Shown piece by piece: positions 13,537 through 23,375 of a stretch of DNA of 64,000 nucleotides. Within the stretch, counting starts at the first letter, position 1, and each line of letters opens with the position of its first letter. The notes beneath the pieces were generated by a model that was not told the DNA's origin, made no database searches, and was given only the letters and a program-made list of their open reading frames with translations. Position numbers and translations under genes: made by a program. The DNA lies in NCBI GenBank assembly GCA_019454185.1, contig CP075368.1:558001-622000 (forward strand), given 5' to 3'. The DNA is from Phycisphaeraceae bacterium. GTDB taxonomy: Bacteria; Planctomycetota; Phycisphaerae; Phycisphaerales; UBA1924.

Positions 13537-14390
13537 TCTTCCTCCCGTTGGACGGAAGCCGCACAACGCTCGATCAGCACACGGCTGCGGAGCACTCCCA
13601 GTGTAGCGTCCCCCTCGCCCCTGTAGTCAATCGCGAGGGAACCGTCGTACCCGACTGCCATCATCGATTTCAGCAGCGGCTCTATCTGGTAGGGCGAGTG
13701 CTCGACTCCCGCATCCGGGTCGATCTCGTGTCCCGCGGGTTCGGTGGACTTCTCTTGGTTGGTCACAAAGGTCTGCGTGACCGCGATCGCCGCAGAGGCG
13801 TACGGCGTCAGCCGTTTCATGAACAAGGCCGGATCCGCTGCCGCCGCAGCGCTCGCAAAGTCCGGGCATGCACCGACCCGGAATCCACCAACCCGCTTGA
13901 TAAGTGCCGTCAGACCCTCTGGTGCCTGAGTCAGCCCTGTATGGCTGTGAAGCATGATCGACACTTCCAGCCGCTCCGCAAGGTCCGAGGCCGATTTGAG
14001 CCGGTCCACCGCCCGGTTCATGCTGTCATCGCCGGCTTTCGATGCCACCTTGATCACAACCGAAGAGCAGCCGAGGGCGGCACCCGCCTTGAGCACTCTC
14101 GCCAGGCGTTCAAGGCCAGCCAGCGCCTCCGCCTCGGAGACCGCTCCGAGCGGAAGCGCACCGTCCTCAACAATGGAGAGCAGCGCACACCCCGCCCGAT
14201 CAGACTGCTCCCGGAGCCGCCCCAGTTCTTCACGGCTAAGGCCCCGAAGCATGGTGGTGGGGATCATCAGCCCGTTCAGCCCCAGTGTCTGGCGCGTGAA
14301 ACTGGGCAACTCCGTGAGCGCGAGATGCTGCGGACCTTTCGGGCCTGCGAGCATCGATCGCAACGAATTCGCGTGAAGCGTGAGGAGCAT
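13533..14390 (-). CDS. Sugar phosphate isomerase/epimerase-like TIM-barrel protein
   Basis: The 285 residues fit the xylose-isomerase-like TIM barrel (AP endonuclease 2 superfamily): a start of alternating short strands and helices, VSIMLHSHTG with metal-binding His, VGACPDFASA on the next strand, and GYDGSLAIDYRGEGD near the end, a usual Glu/Asp metal site. Enzymes of this group epimerise or isomerise sugars; the substrate is not visible. It is the first gene of a three-gene unit and overlaps cmk by four bases. No signal peptide. Confidence 0.82.
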   Translation of the reverse strand: MLLTLHANSLRSMLAGPKGPQHLALTELPSFTRQTLGLNGLMIPTTMLRGLSREELGRLREQSDRAGCALLSIVEDGALPLGAVSEAEALAGLERLARVLKAGAALGCSSVVIKVASKAGDDSMNRAVDRLKSASDLAERLEVSIMLHSHTGLTQAPEGLTALIKRVGGFRVGACPDFASAAAAADPALFMKRLTPYASAAIAVTQTFVTNQEKSTEPAGHEIDPDAGVEHSPYQIEPLLKSMMAVGYDGSLAIDYRGEGDATLGVLRSRVLIERCAASVQREEE

Positions 14391-14756
14391 GCACGGGCAA
14401 TGTATCGCCCCAAACGGATCCCCGCTACCTCGCTCGATCGAAGTTTCGACGCCATCTGCCTACAAAGACGGCCGGGCCCGAGGGCACCGGCCGTCCGGAG
14501 GGGAGAAAGCTGGTCGAGAATAGTCCGCTTCGAACGAACTAGATTCTCAGTCTACCGAAGATATCGCGCCAGCGTCAAGCGAAGCCCCTGGGATTGAGCA
14601 GATTGCCCATCGGCTGCGAGATGTGGTGAACCGATCGTTCGCGATTGCTGCCATGCCGGTCCCTTGCCACCATCGAGCCGCTGCTTAGCATCTGCCACCC
14701 CCAGGAAGCGGGCCGCGCCCACGCGGTCGCTGATCTTGGCACACGGAGCGCTATCC
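14391..14756. other. Divergent intergenic region with a strong hairpin
   Basis: This 366-base stretch separates the isomerase-like gene (minus) from gcvH (plus) and must hold both promoters. At 14467-14495 GACGGCCGG and CCGGCCGTC pair, and the loop adds a further GCCC/GGGC helix, giving a long stem with one bulge. Neither side has a T-run. I looked for a glycine riboswitch before gcvH and did not find its conserved core. No convincing small gene is seen. Confidence 0.5.
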
Positions 14757-15137
14757 ATGTCCACCCCGTCAGATCGCGTGTATTCCGAGAGCCACGAGTG
14801 GTTCAAGACAGAGGGTGACGTGGTGACCGTCGGAATCACCCGTTTCGCTGTTGATGCGTTGACCGATGTCACGTACGCACAGATGAAAGCCCAAGGCACT
14901 CAGGTAAAGCCCGGGGACTCGCTCGGTGAGATCGAATCGGTCAAGACAACCAGTGACGTCTATTCGCTTGTGGGTGGCACCATCGAAGCGGTAAACGGAG
15001 CCGTCGCTGACGATCCCTCCATTCTCAACAGCGACCCTTACGAAAGGGGATGGCTCCTGAAGATCCGTGCCTCGGACACGTCTGGGCTTGCCAAGGCGAT
15101 GGACGCCGCGACATACGACGCGAAGCACGGCCACTGA
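14757..15137 (+). CDS. gcvH: Glycine cleavage system H protein
   Basis: GcvH carries the lipoyl arm that shuttles the aminomethyl group between the P, T and L proteins. The 126-residue product has YSESHEWFK at the start and GEIESVKTTSDVYS, where the lysine (about residue 63) is the lipoylation site. The ATG was chosen because it gives the family length; the open frame extends 31 codons upstream without homology. GGAG lies 9 bases before it. The gcvT and gcvP genes are not adjacent, so the system is dispersed. The next gene begins about 95 bases on. Confidence 0.96.
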   Translation: MSTPSDRVYSESHEWFKTEGDVVTVGITRFAVDALTDVTYAQMKAQGTQVKPGDSLGEIESVKTTSDVYSLVGGTIEAVNGAVADDPSILNSDPYERGWLLKIRASDTSGLAKAMDAATYDAKHGH

Positions 15138-15231
15138 ATTCGGCACCGTTGCCGAAACCGTCGCGATCGATATTCCGAAGGAGTTACCGCCGTCGGGTGG
15201 GCCTTCCCTGCCGAGGCAGGACGGGTCCAGC

Positions 15232-15963
15232 ATGATCGAGTGTGTCGATGTTCACAAGAGTTATCGGCTTGCGCATGGCGAAGTCGCGGCCCTGCGGGGC
15301 ATCGATCTCAGCATCAACGAGCCGGGCTTCTACGCGATCATGGGGCATTCCGGGTCCGGCAAGTCCACCCTCCTTCATCTGCTGGCCGCACTCGACCGCC
15401 CGGATCGTGGGACAATCACCGTCGGAAACTGCCGGACACACGAACTCCGCCACAAAGAAGCGACCGAGTTTCGTCGTCGTGGCGTCGGGATCATCTTCCA
15501 GCAGTTCAACCTGATCCCAACACTCACTGCAACGGAAAACGTCGAACTCCCCGGCATGCTCGCGGGCGAGGAGCCCGCGTGGCTTCGCTCCCGCGCAGCG
15601 GAGCTCCTCGGTGATCTCGGCCTTGCGGATCGTGCGGATCACAGGCCGGAGGCGCTCTCCGGCGGCGAGCAGCAGCGAGTGGCGATCGCCAGATCCCTGC
15701 TCTTCTCACCCCCGGTCGTTCTGGCTGATGAGCCGACCGGAGCGCTCGACAGCGCGAACGCCGAGAAGTTGTGGCGGCTCCTCGGCCGGATCGCGTCAGA
15801 GAAGCAGGTCATTGTGGTCATGGTGACGCACGAACCGACCGCAGCAGCCCATTGCAGACGGACCTGGGTACTGCGAGATGGACGCGTCGTGGGACACATC
15901 GAATCGGAGGGGCTTGATGCGACCGGCGTTGCGGCTCGCTATCAACAACTTGTGGGGGCGTAA
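15232..15963 (+). CDS. ABC transporter ATP-binding protein, LolD/MacB type
   Basis: A 243-residue ATPase with Walker A GHSGSGKST, Q-loop FQQFNLIPTLTATENV, signature LSGGEQQRVAIARSL, Walker B VVLADEPTG and the H-loop VTHEP. The Q-loop wording is typical of MacB/LolD/FtsE-like ATPases that couple with FtsX-fold permeases for lipoprotein release or mechanotransmission rather than classic transport. Its 3' end overlaps the permease gene by 47 bases, so the two form one complex. The ATG gives the standard start; upstream codons in frame show no homology. Confidence 0.95.
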   Translation: MIECVDVHKSYRLAHGEVAALRGIDLSINEPGFYAIMGHSGSGKSTLLHLLAALDRPDRGTITVGNCRTHELRHKEATEFRRRGVGIIFQQFNLIPTLTATENVELPGMLAGEEPAWLRSRAAELLGDLGLADRADHRPEALSGGEQQRVAIARSLLFSPPVVLADEPTGALDSANAEKLWRLLGRIASEKQVIVVMVTHEPTAAAHCRRTWVLRDGRVVGHIESEGLDATGVAARYQQLVGA

Positions 15964-18658
15964 GCCCCACGCGTTGCTGCTTATCGCGGCCGTGTCGCTC
16001 TCCTGCGCCCTGGTCGTGACGGTCGCATCCCTTATCAGCTCTGTGAACGCATCGGTCCGCCTTCGCATGGAGAGCACGATCGGTTCCGCCGATCTCCGGC
16101 TCGAATCGTCATCGTCAAACGGACTCATCGACGCAGCATGGCTCCGGCAGGCCGTCGAATGGCCCGAGACGCTCCGCGCGACACCCGCGCTCGAACGCAC
16201 CCTCGTACTGCGTGCCGTGCTGCAGGAACTCGTACCGGATGCAGATGGCATACATCGTAAGAAGGACCGCCTGATACTGGTTACCGCGGCAACCACGGGC
16301 CTCACCCCTGAGCGAGCAGCAGGCATGAAACTGCTCGCGGGCCGCATGCCGGAAGCTCCGGACGAGGTCGTGCTCGACGCGTTGCTCGCCGAGCGATTCT
16401 CAATCCGCGGTGAGTCGCTCAGGACCAGCACCGCGAATCGGGGAATCGCGCGGCTTGGCCCTCCGAAGCCGGGCGAGGCCAGGCCGACTCTGCCGGAAAC
16501 GATCGCTGATGCTGAACTCGCGGCACGTCTGAACGCCGGCCAGCGAGTCCTGCTCGGTGACACGGTCGTCGTGACGCGACTGCTCAGGCCCTCGATGCCG
16601 CTCCGTGTCGTAGGGATCGCGCCACAGCCACCGCTCGGCGGGCGTCCACAGGCGTATCTGCTGCTCTCATCACTCGCGTCGCTTTCTGATGCCGAGGGGA
16701 AGCTCTCAAGGGTGGATATCGAACTGAGGCCCGGGCTTGATCCCGAGTCCACCGTCGATGCTCGGAGGCAGTCTCTGCCGGAATCGATTCTGCTCCAGAC
16801 AACCGCAAAGGTGACCTCAGGTCTCGATGAGAACCTGCGTTCGAGCGAACTCGGACTCGTGCTCGCGATCGTCCTCTCAACGCTCGCCGCGTCGTTCATC
16901 ATTCTGACAGGCCTGACAACCGATGTCGCCAGACGCCAACGTGAGCTTGCGGTGCTGCGATGCATTGGTGCCTCGCGCGGACAATTAGCAGGTGCTCAGG
17001 TGTGGGCCGGTGCGATTGTCGGTTCGATCGGGGCCGTCGTCGGGCTTGGCCTGGGTCTCCTCATCGCGTGGGCCGTCGCGACAATTCGTGCCGACGCGCT
17101 CGGCGCGGGGCTTCATGTGCCTCCGCTTGGTGTGACGCTCGGGGTCGCAGGAGCGTTCTCTTCCGGCCTGATCGGCGCGGCATGGCCCGCTTGGAGGACC
17201 TCCAGGGTCTCGCCACTCGAGGGAATGACGCTGCGTGCTCGCCCAGTGAGCCGCGGCGCGGGACGCGGTGTTGCGATCGCCGCCACGGTGATGATTGTCT
17301 TCGGGTTCCTCGTCGTGAGCGTGCCCACTGACGGACAGGTGATCTTCTGGGCTTACGCCACGTGCGGCCTGCCGCTCGTCTTCATCGGATACTTCCTGCT
17401 CGGCACGCCGGTTGTCCTGCTCGTGTCGCGGGCAACGTCGGGGCTGTTCTCTCGAGCCGCGGGGTTGCCGCGGGGTCTGCTCGCAAAGTCGATCGCCGCG
17501 ACTCCCTTTCGCAACGGCTTCACGGCGGGCGCGCTGATGACCGGTGTGAGCATCATGACGGTGATCTGGACCAATGGCGGCGCGGTCATGCGCGACTGGC
17601 TGGACAAGCTCGAGTTCCCCGACGCGTTCGTTTCGGGTGTGGCTCTGCCGGAAGAGGCAGAGGAGCGTTTACGCCAGTTGCCATGCGTCGCGGAGACCTG
17701 TGCCATCGGCCTGCAGTTCGTAGACACCGACGCGTTCGGCGTGCGAGCGCTCCAGTCGTACAAGACATCGTTCATCGCGTTCGAGCCGGAGCCGTTCTTC
17801 CGAATGGCGAAACTGACCTGGATCGAAGGGTCCCTCGAGACCGCGCTCCCCAGACTCCAGCAGGGCGGTGCGGTGATTGTGGCTCGTGAGTTTCTGGTCG
17901 CGCAGGGAATGGGTGTCGGAGACACCTTCACCTGCGCCGTCGGCGACGAGTCTCATGTCTTCGAGATCGTCGGCGTGGTGACCTCCCCGGGGCTCGAGGT
18001 CGTCAGCAAGTTCTTCAACATCTCCGAAGACTACACGAATCAGGCGCTCCACGCGGTCTTCGGCACACGAGCCGACATGAAGCGGCTGTTCAACAACGAC
18101 AGTGTCCAACTCATCCAGATCGACCTGCGGCCCGAATGGGACGACGAGTCCGCGATGGACATGATCCGCGAGGCGCTCGCCGACATCCCCATCCTCGACG
18201 CCGGCTCGGGACGTCGCATCCGTGAGGAGATTCGAACATACGTGCTCAGCGGCATCACGATCATGACCGCCGTTGCCCTTTTCGCCATGATCATTTGTTC
18301 ACTCGGTGTTGCCAACCTGGTGATCGCGTCGATCGAGATCCGGAAGTTTGAGTTCGGGATTCTCAGGGCAGTCGGGGCGCAACGCGGGCTCTTGGTACGC
18401 CTCGTGCTGGCCGAGGTCATCACCATCGCCGTGGCAGGCGCAATCATCGGCACGGTGCTCGGACTTCAGGCCGCATGGTCCGAACAGAAGCTCATGCGCC
18501 TGCTGCTGGGCCTGGGCGTTGAGTTCCGGCCCTCGCTGCCGGCGATCGCGGGTGCCTGGGGGATGCTGATCGTAACATGCGTCATCGCATCGGCGCCGGC
18601 TGTCAGGCGTCTCGGCAAGCGAGAGCCGCGCGAACTGCTGGCCGCGGCGCGTGGGTAG
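15917..18658 (+). CDS. FtsX-family ABC transporter permease (large, two FtsX domains)
   Basis: The chosen ATG has GGAGGGG 4 bases upstream and lies inside the end of the ATPase gene. The product has 913 residues. An N-terminal membrane helix (ALLLIAAVSLSCALVVTVASL) is followed by a large periplasmic domain, a first three-helix FtsX domain (about 300-440, including RQRELAVLRCIGASRGQ), two more helices, a second periplasmic domain and a final FtsX domain (FGILRAVGAQRGLL near 810). This resembles the duplicated permeases of lipoprotein- or lipid-extruding systems. It works with the ATPase encoded just before it. The cargo cannot be read from the sequence. Confidence 0.93.
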   Translation: MRPALRLAINNLWGRKPHALLLIAAVSLSCALVVTVASLISSVNASVRLRMESTIGSADLRLESSSSNGLIDAAWLRQAVEWPETLRATPALERTLVLRAVLQELVPDADGIHRKKDRLILVTAATTGLTPERAAGMKLLAGRMPEAPDEVVLDALLAERFSIRGESLRTSTANRGIARLGPPKPGEARPTLPETIADAELAARLNAGQRVLLGDTVVVTRLLRPSMPLRVVGIAPQPPLGGRPQAYLLLSSLASLSDAEGKLSRVDIELRPGLDPESTVDARRQSLPESILLQTTAKVTSGLDENLRSSELGLVLAIVLSTLAASFIILTGLTTDVARRQRELAVLRCIGASRGQLAGAQVWAGAIVGSIGAVVGLGLGLLIAWAVATIRADALGAGLHVPPLGVTLGVAGAFSSGLIGAAWPAWRTSRVSPLEGMTLRARPVSRGAGRGVAIAATVMIVFGFLVVSVPTDGQVIFWAYATCGLPLVFIGYFLLGTPVVLLVSRATSGLFSRAAGLPRGLLAKSIAATPFRNGFTAGALMTGVSIMTVIWTNGGAVMRDWLDKLEFPDAFVSGVALPEEAEERLRQLPCVAETCAIGLQFVDTDAFGVRALQSYKTSFIAFEPEPFFRMAKLTWIEGSLETALPRLQQGGAVIVAREFLVAQGMGVGDTFTCAVGDESHVFEIVGVVTSPGLEVVSKFFNISEDYTNQALHAVFGTRADMKRLFNNDSVQLIQIDLRPEWDDESAMDMIREALADIPILDAGSGRRIREEIRTYVLSGITIMTAVALFAMIICSLGVANLVIASIEIRKFEFGILRAVGAQRGLLVRLVLAEVITIAVAGAIIGTVLGLQAAWSEQKLMRLLLGLGVEFRPSLPAIAGAWGMLIVTCVIASAPAVRRLGKREPRELLAAARG

Positions 18659-18688
18659 GAAGACCCGCTGCGGCACATACGATCACCC

Positions 18689-20890
18689 ATGCCCCAGTCG
18701 CCCGGTCGATTCATCCTGAAGGCACCCTTCGAGCCGACCGGCGATCAGCCGACGGCGATCGCGTCTCTTGTGTCACAACTGCGCGATGGCAAGCCCGCAG
18801 TCACGCTGCTCGGCGCAACCGGCACGGGCAAGACGTTCACGATGGCGAACGTTATCCAGCATCTCGGACGACCGACGCTCATCATCAGCCACAACAAGAC
18901 GCTCGCGGCCCAGCTCTACGAGGAGCTTCGCGACTTCTTCCCCGAGAATTCGGTCAACTACTTCGTGTCGTACTACGACTACTACCAGCCCGAGGCGTAC
19001 ATCCCCCAGCGCGACATCTACATCGAGAAGGATGCCAGCCGCAACGACGACCTCGACCAGCTGCGTCTCGCAGCGACGAGCAACATCCTCTCGCGGCGAG
19101 ACACCGTTGTCGTTGCGTCGGTCTCGTGCATCTTCGGACTCGGTTCGCCCCAGGCGTACGCCCAGCGTGTGATGACGCTGACGAAGGGATCGGAGATGCC
19201 GCGCCGCGAGCTCTTCCTCGCGCTGAACGCGATGCAGTACCAGCGCGTGGAGGTGGAGTTCAAGCGAGGCACCTACCGAGCGCGGGGCGACAGCATGGAG
19301 GTCTGGCCCGCGTACGAGAAGTTTGCCGTTCGCGTGGACTTCTTCGGATCGGAGATCGACCGCATCGAGCTGATCAACCCGACGAGCGGGGAGATCATCG
19401 CCGAGGAACGTCAGTTCTTCCTCTTCCCGGCGGTGCACTATGTCATGCCGCAGGAGGAGCTCTCGGAGATCACGGCGGTGATCCGCAAAGATCTCGACGC
19501 CCGAGTGATGGAGCTTCGCTCCGAAGGGAAACTGCTCGAAGCCCAGCGCCTGATCGCAAGGACCAAGTACGACCTGGAGATGATCGACGAGGTCGGGTAT
19601 TGCAACGGGATCGAGAACTACTCGAGGTATTTCGATGGCCGGACGCCCGGCGAACGGCCTTACACGCTGATGGACTATTTCGACTTCGCGCCCCCGGCCG
19701 ACCAGCCATCGGGTCCGTTCATCGCCGGCTCAGGTCCTTCAGACGTTCCGACGCCGACGGCCGCGTCCACGAGGCCGAACTATCGCGACTGGCTCCTCAT
19801 CATCGATGAGAGCCACGTCACGATCCCCCAGGTCCGCGCCATGTACAACGGGGATCGCAATCGCAAGACGATCCTCGTGGAGCACGGATTCCGCCTCCCC
19901 GCGGCACTCGACAACCGCCCGCTGCGATTCGAGGAGTTCGAGGCGATTGTGCCGCAGATGATGTTCGTCAGCGCAACGCCCGCAGCATACGAACTCGAGA
20001 GGAGTGGGGGGGAAGTCGCCGAGCAGGTGATCCGCCCGACCGGTCTGCTCGATCCGGAGATCACGGTGCTGCCCGCCGACGGCCAGGTGCCGGACCTCGT
20101 CAAGCGGTGCAAGGAGATCGCATCGCGCGGGGAGCGTGTGCTGGTCACGGCGCTCACGAAGCGGCTGTGCGAGGACCTGACGGTCTACCTCGACCAGCAG
20201 GGACTGCGGGTGCGGTACCTGCACAGCGAGATCGAGACGCTGGAGCGTATGACAATCCTGACGGATCTTCGCACGGGCGAGTTCGATGTGCTGGTCGGTG
20301 TGAATCTCCTCCGAGAGGGGCTGGACCTGCCCGAGGTCGCGTTTGTCGCGATTCTCGACGCGGACAAGGAGGGGTTCCTGCGGAGCGGAACATCACTGAT
20401 CCAGCAAATGGGGCGTGCGGCGCGAAACGCCAACTCGCGCGTCGTGCTCTACGCGGACAAGATGACGCCCGCCATGCAGGCCGCGATCGAGGAGACCGAG
20501 CGGAGGCGTCGGAAGCAGATCGCCTACAACGAGGCGAACGGGATCGTCCCGACCACTGTTCGCAAGGCAATCAAGTCCGGGCTTCAGCAGGAACTCGCGG
20601 CACGCCGAGCCGCACGCGAAGCTGTCGCCACCTCTGAACCAGACTACGCCATCGATGAACTCCTCAAAACGGTCGAAGAGGAGATGCTCGAGGCCGCACG
20701 CGAGATGGCCTTCGAGCGTGCGGCGGTACTCCGCGACCAGTCGCGAGCACTCAAGAGACTTCTCGAATCCGGGGGTCTGAGCCGGGTAAAGCGGTCCGAG
20801 CTGGAACAGGCCATGTCGGGCAAGCTCAATCCGAAGAAGGCCGGCATGCCCGGTGCCCGTTCCGGCAAAAAGCCAACGAAACGACGCTGA
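18689..20890 (+). CDS. uvrB: Excinuclease ABC subunit B
   Basis: UvrB receives damaged DNA from UvrA and recruits UvrC in excision repair. Seen are Walker A GATGTGKTF, the beta-hairpin YFVSYYDYYQPEAY that clamps DNA, DESHVTIPQV (Walker B/motif II), helicase motif V-VI (GVNLLREGLDLPEV, QMGRAARN), and the C-terminal UVR domain around EMLEAAREMAFERAAVLRDQ. At 733 residues it is longer than E. coli UvrB by about 60, partly a basic tail. It starts 30 bases after the permease stop. Confidence 0.98.
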   Translation: MPQSPGRFILKAPFEPTGDQPTAIASLVSQLRDGKPAVTLLGATGTGKTFTMANVIQHLGRPTLIISHNKTLAAQLYEELRDFFPENSVNYFVSYYDYYQPEAYIPQRDIYIEKDASRNDDLDQLRLAATSNILSRRDTVVVASVSCIFGLGSPQAYAQRVMTLTKGSEMPRRELFLALNAMQYQRVEVEFKRGTYRARGDSMEVWPAYEKFAVRVDFFGSEIDRIELINPTSGEIIAEERQFFLFPAVHYVMPQEELSEITAVIRKDLDARVMELRSEGKLLEAQRLIARTKYDLEMIDEVGYCNGIENYSRYFDGRTPGERPYTLMDYFDFAPPADQPSGPFIAGSGPSDVPTPTAASTRPNYRDWLLIIDESHVTIPQVRAMYNGDRNRKTILVEHGFRLPAALDNRPLRFEEFEAIVPQMMFVSATPAAYELERSGGEVAEQVIRPTGLLDPEITVLPADGQVPDLVKRCKEIASRGERVLVTALTKRLCEDLTVYLDQQGLRVRYLHSEIETLERMTILTDLRTGEFDVLVGVNLLREGLDLPEVAFVAILDADKEGFLRSGTSLIQQMGRAARNANSRVVLYADKMTPAMQAAIEETERRRRKQIAYNEANGIVPTTVRKAIKSGLQQELAARRAAREAVATSEPDYAIDELLKTVEEEMLEAAREMAFERAAVLRDQSRALKRLLESGGLSRVKRSELEQAMSGKLNPKKAGMPGARSGKKPTKRR

Positions 20891-21009
20891 CAGTCGGGGA
20901 CTCTCAGGCGGGCCGCCAGGGCTAACGCGATTCTCAGCACACCGAACCTCGGCCTCGGAAGTTGCTAAGATCAAAGATGGATGGGCAACCAACATCTCGC
21001 GCGGGGTTT

Positions 21010-21264
21010 ATGAGGCGGCTGGCGCACTATTGCATCGGCCTTGCGATCGGCTTGGTTCTCCTCGGCTTCTTTCAGCAGCGTCGCGCAGCCGAATGGAGCG
21101 CGAAGCAGCATGCCCGCGAGGCCGCTGGGAATCAGACTTCCGTGTACGACACGCGCACCGGGACACCGCAGATCCAAACCCAAAACGCGGCGAAGTCAGC
21201 TCTGGATGCTGCTGCGGGTGTACCGACGAGCCCCGCGACTGCCGATGACGCGGATACGGAATGA
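21010..21264 (+). CDS. Small single-pass membrane protein of unknown function
   Basis: The 84-residue product has a basic start (MRRLAHY), one membrane helix (IGLAIGLVLLGFF), then a hydrophilic Ala/Asp/Thr-rich tail of about 55 residues with no cysteine. I do not recognise it. The start is uncertain: ATG at 20977 and TTG at 20962 are in frame and upstream; I prefer 21010 because it places positive residues directly before the helix and follows GGGG. It follows uvrB in the same direction. Confidence 0.5.
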   Translation: MRRLAHYCIGLAIGLVLLGFFQQRRAAEWSAKQHAREAAGNQTSVYDTRTGTPQIQTQNAAKSALDAAAGVPTSPATADDADTE

Positions 21265-21458
21265 ACTTGGGCTCATCGCGATTCCGACGGGTGATCTTGG
21301 TTCTTTGCGGCGGTTCGTGCAACAAAGGTGTCCGATCCTCGTTTGAGCAACGAGCAGGGCGGATGCCACAGACGACCAGATTGATGAGCAAGCGGTGTGG
21401 GTGAGCGGCAAGGCCAACCCATAGCCCGGCAGAGCAAGGATGCGGAGCAACAACACAC

Positions 21459-22706
21459 ATGAATCGCAGCATCTCCACAAACGCAGAAGGCCTGCGGCCC
21501 TCTCTCCTGCCACCCGAGGAAGCCGATGGACCCGTGCGAATCCTCTTCTTGAGCAGTCAGTCGCTCGGCTTCGCGACCCATTCGCGTTCCTTTGAGGTCT
21601 ACGCGGAGACGAATCCCGCCGTTGATGCAGTCCATGTGCGATTGCGTCCGCCGGTCGTCATGCGCTCTCTCGCAAGGCAGGTGCCGGGTGCTGCCCGCTC
21701 CGGGCTGGACTTCCACCGCTACCGATACACGCGACTCTGGGCGCGTGAGATGAGGCGTTGGTTCAACACTCGGCTCCCCCTCAATCGCTTCGATCTCGTG
21801 CACGTCATGACCCAGCACCAGGCGCTGGCTCTTGCTTCGATCCCGTATCCGACTCGTCCCGCTCTCGTGACGCAGATCGACGCCACGACCGAGCAGGAGT
21901 GCCGAGAGTTTGGTACCACCCGACTCTGGAGGCGACCCGTCATCGCATCCGAACGCCGTGTGTTTGCGGCATCATCGCTGATCTCGTGCTGGAGCACCTG
22001 GGCCGCAGACTCCGTCATCGAAGACTACGGCGTCCCCGCCGGGCGTGTGATGGTCTCCAGGCCCGCACCCATCATCGCCCCAAGCAGCAGCCGCCAGCCC
22101 GTGTCAAGCGGTGGCATGGTCCGCATCTGCTTCGTGGGCAACGCGTGGGAGCGAAAGGGCGGAGACCGCCTCCTGCGTTGGCATCAGGCACGATGGAAGG
22201 ATCGTGCCGAATTGCACATGTTCGGCGAGGTGCCGGACGCTCCCGCGAACGCTCGAAACGTGATCCGTTACGGCCCCGTCCCCCACGCCGAGCTCATGGA
22301 CCTGCATCTTCCACAGATGGACCTGCTCGTGATCCCAACCGTGCAGGACACACTCTTGCTCGCCGGGATCGAGGCCGCATCGCGAGGCGTCCCCGTCGTG
22401 ACTTCGCGACTCGCCGGCGTCACCGAGACCGTGCAGCACGGCGTCACCGGCCTCTTGTGCAAGCCGGGCGATGAGCGTGAATTCACGGATGCCGTGGAGT
22501 CCCTGCTCTCGAATCCGGATCGACGGGCGGAGTTGGGTCGCAACGCCGTTGAGTTCGTGCGGACCAACTGGAATGCTGACGTCTGGCACCGCATGTACAT
22601 CGACACGCTCGTTGAGATCGCCAAGAGGCACCGAGCGATGGTGCGCCCCGCCGCAACGGGCAGAAAGCCGGGGTCGCATCTGCCCGCTCCTGCGAGCGGG
22701 AGATAG
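21459..22706 (+). CDS. Glycosyltransferase family 4
   Basis: A 415-residue GT-B glycosyltransferase. The N-terminal half includes RILFLSSQSLGFATHSRSFEVY and HVMTQHQALAL; the C-terminal nucleotide-sugar half has VRICFVGNAWERKGGDRLL, then TLLLAGIEAASRGVPVVTSRLAGVTE, with the EX7E-like block that contacts the donor. It ends with the usual helix DVWHRMYIDTLVEIAKRH. Donor and acceptor are unknown; a cell-surface polysaccharide is likely. It stands alone rather than in a polysaccharide cluster. Confidence 0.9.
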   Translation: MNRSISTNAEGLRPSLLPPEEADGPVRILFLSSQSLGFATHSRSFEVYAETNPAVDAVHVRLRPPVVMRSLARQVPGAARSGLDFHRYRYTRLWAREMRRWFNTRLPLNRFDLVHVMTQHQALALASIPYPTRPALVTQIDATTEQECREFGTTRLWRRPVIASERRVFAASSLISCWSTWAADSVIEDYGVPAGRVMVSRPAPIIAPSSSRQPVSSGGMVRICFVGNAWERKGGDRLLRWHQARWKDRAELHMFGEVPDAPANARNVIRYGPVPHAELMDLHLPQMDLLVIPTVQDTLLLAGIEAASRGVPVVTSRLAGVTETVQHGVTGLLCKPGDEREFTDAVESLLSNPDRRAELGRNAVEFVRTNWNADVWHRMYIDTLVEIAKRHRAMVRPAATGRKPGSHLPAPASGR

Positions 22707-22723
22707 CGACCCACGGGCTGCGT

Positions 22724-22897
22724 TCAGACAAGCTTCGATTTGCTCAATCCGCGGCTGATCAACCCCAGAACAAGCAAAACCAGAAAGATCACGAATAGGA
22801 TCTTCGCGATCGACGCCGCAGCCCCGGCAAGCGTGCCGAACCCGAGGATCCCACACACGATCGCGATGATGAAAAAGACCGCACACCAGTAGAGCAT
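22724..22897 (-). CDS. DUF1328 (YtjA-like) small membrane protein
   Basis: A 57-residue protein with two hydrophobic helices ([41 protein letters not shown], split at Gly/Ala) matching the conserved DUF1328 core of an LGFGxxAGAAAxIAKILF motif. AGGAG lies 6 bases before the ATG. Members are often induced by stress; function unknown. The entericidin-like gene lies just upstream on the same strand, so the two are probably cotranscribed. Confidence 0.88.
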   Translation of the reverse strand: MLYWCAVFFIIAIVCGILGFGTLAGAAASIAKILFVIFLVLLVLGLISRGLSKSKLV

Positions 22898-22971
22898 GAT
22901 GGACTCCTGTGTTGTGCTGAGGCCGTTGGCTCGAACCGCAAGCAGTCTCGCGATCCCTGGGGGCGCCGAGT

Positions 22972-23112
22972 TCAATCAGCAGCGTCCTGGATCGCCTCCC
23001 CGGCTGATTCCATGTCCTTGCCTACACCCTTCATGGTGTTGCAGCCGGTCAGCCCCAGTGCGAACGCCGCCGCAAACGCCAACAGAACGCCTTTCATATT
23101 GGGACGACGCAT
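22972..23112 (-). CDS. Entericidin-like small lipoprotein
   Basis: Start chosen at the ATG with GGAGG 7 bases upstream, giving 46 residues. It has a signal peptide ([15 protein letters not shown]), lipobox LTGC, then [22 protein letters not shown], the conserved entericidin tail (KGxGxDxxxxGxxI). Entericidin A/B are a toxin/antidote pair of E. coli in stationary phase; in most other bacteria these are general stress-induced envelope lipoproteins. Encoded 74 bases upstream of the DUF1328 gene. Confidence 0.88.
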   Translation of the reverse strand: MRRPNMKGVLLAFAAAFALGLTGCNTMKGVGKDMESAGEAIQDAAD

Positions 23113-23281
23113 ACTCTGGCCTCCATTCATTTGGCTTATGTGCGATATGTGAAAGTGCCACTTCATTCCAAGAGGCCTTTCTTGCTCCATCCGGCGCGCC
23201 CCACCGACGGGTTGGCGGCAGTTTGGGGGATTTCCCCAGCCATAGGACCTGCCTAGCATTTCTCGATTCTCGAGACTCGCT

Positions 23282-23299
23282 CCACCCGAGGTCGGGTGG
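23282..23299 (+). other. Perfect hairpin in the leader of the RRM protein gene
   Basis: CCACCCGA and TCGGGTGG are self-complementary about 77 bases before the RRM gene start. It lies in the divergent region between the entericidin-like and RRM genes. RRM glycine-rich proteins of bacteria are often cold-induced, so a 5' leader structure would make sense; this link is inference. Confidence 0.35.
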
Positions 23300-23375
23300 C
23301 GTCCAAGATCACCGACGCTTTCTCTTGCCCGAGTTCAAGCAGCCGGTTTCAACGTCAGGGGCAGGTAGATGGCAT

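Noticed and set aside
14391..14756. Possible glycine riboswitch before gcvH
   Set aside because: The tandem aptamer core was not found; only a simple hairpin is present.
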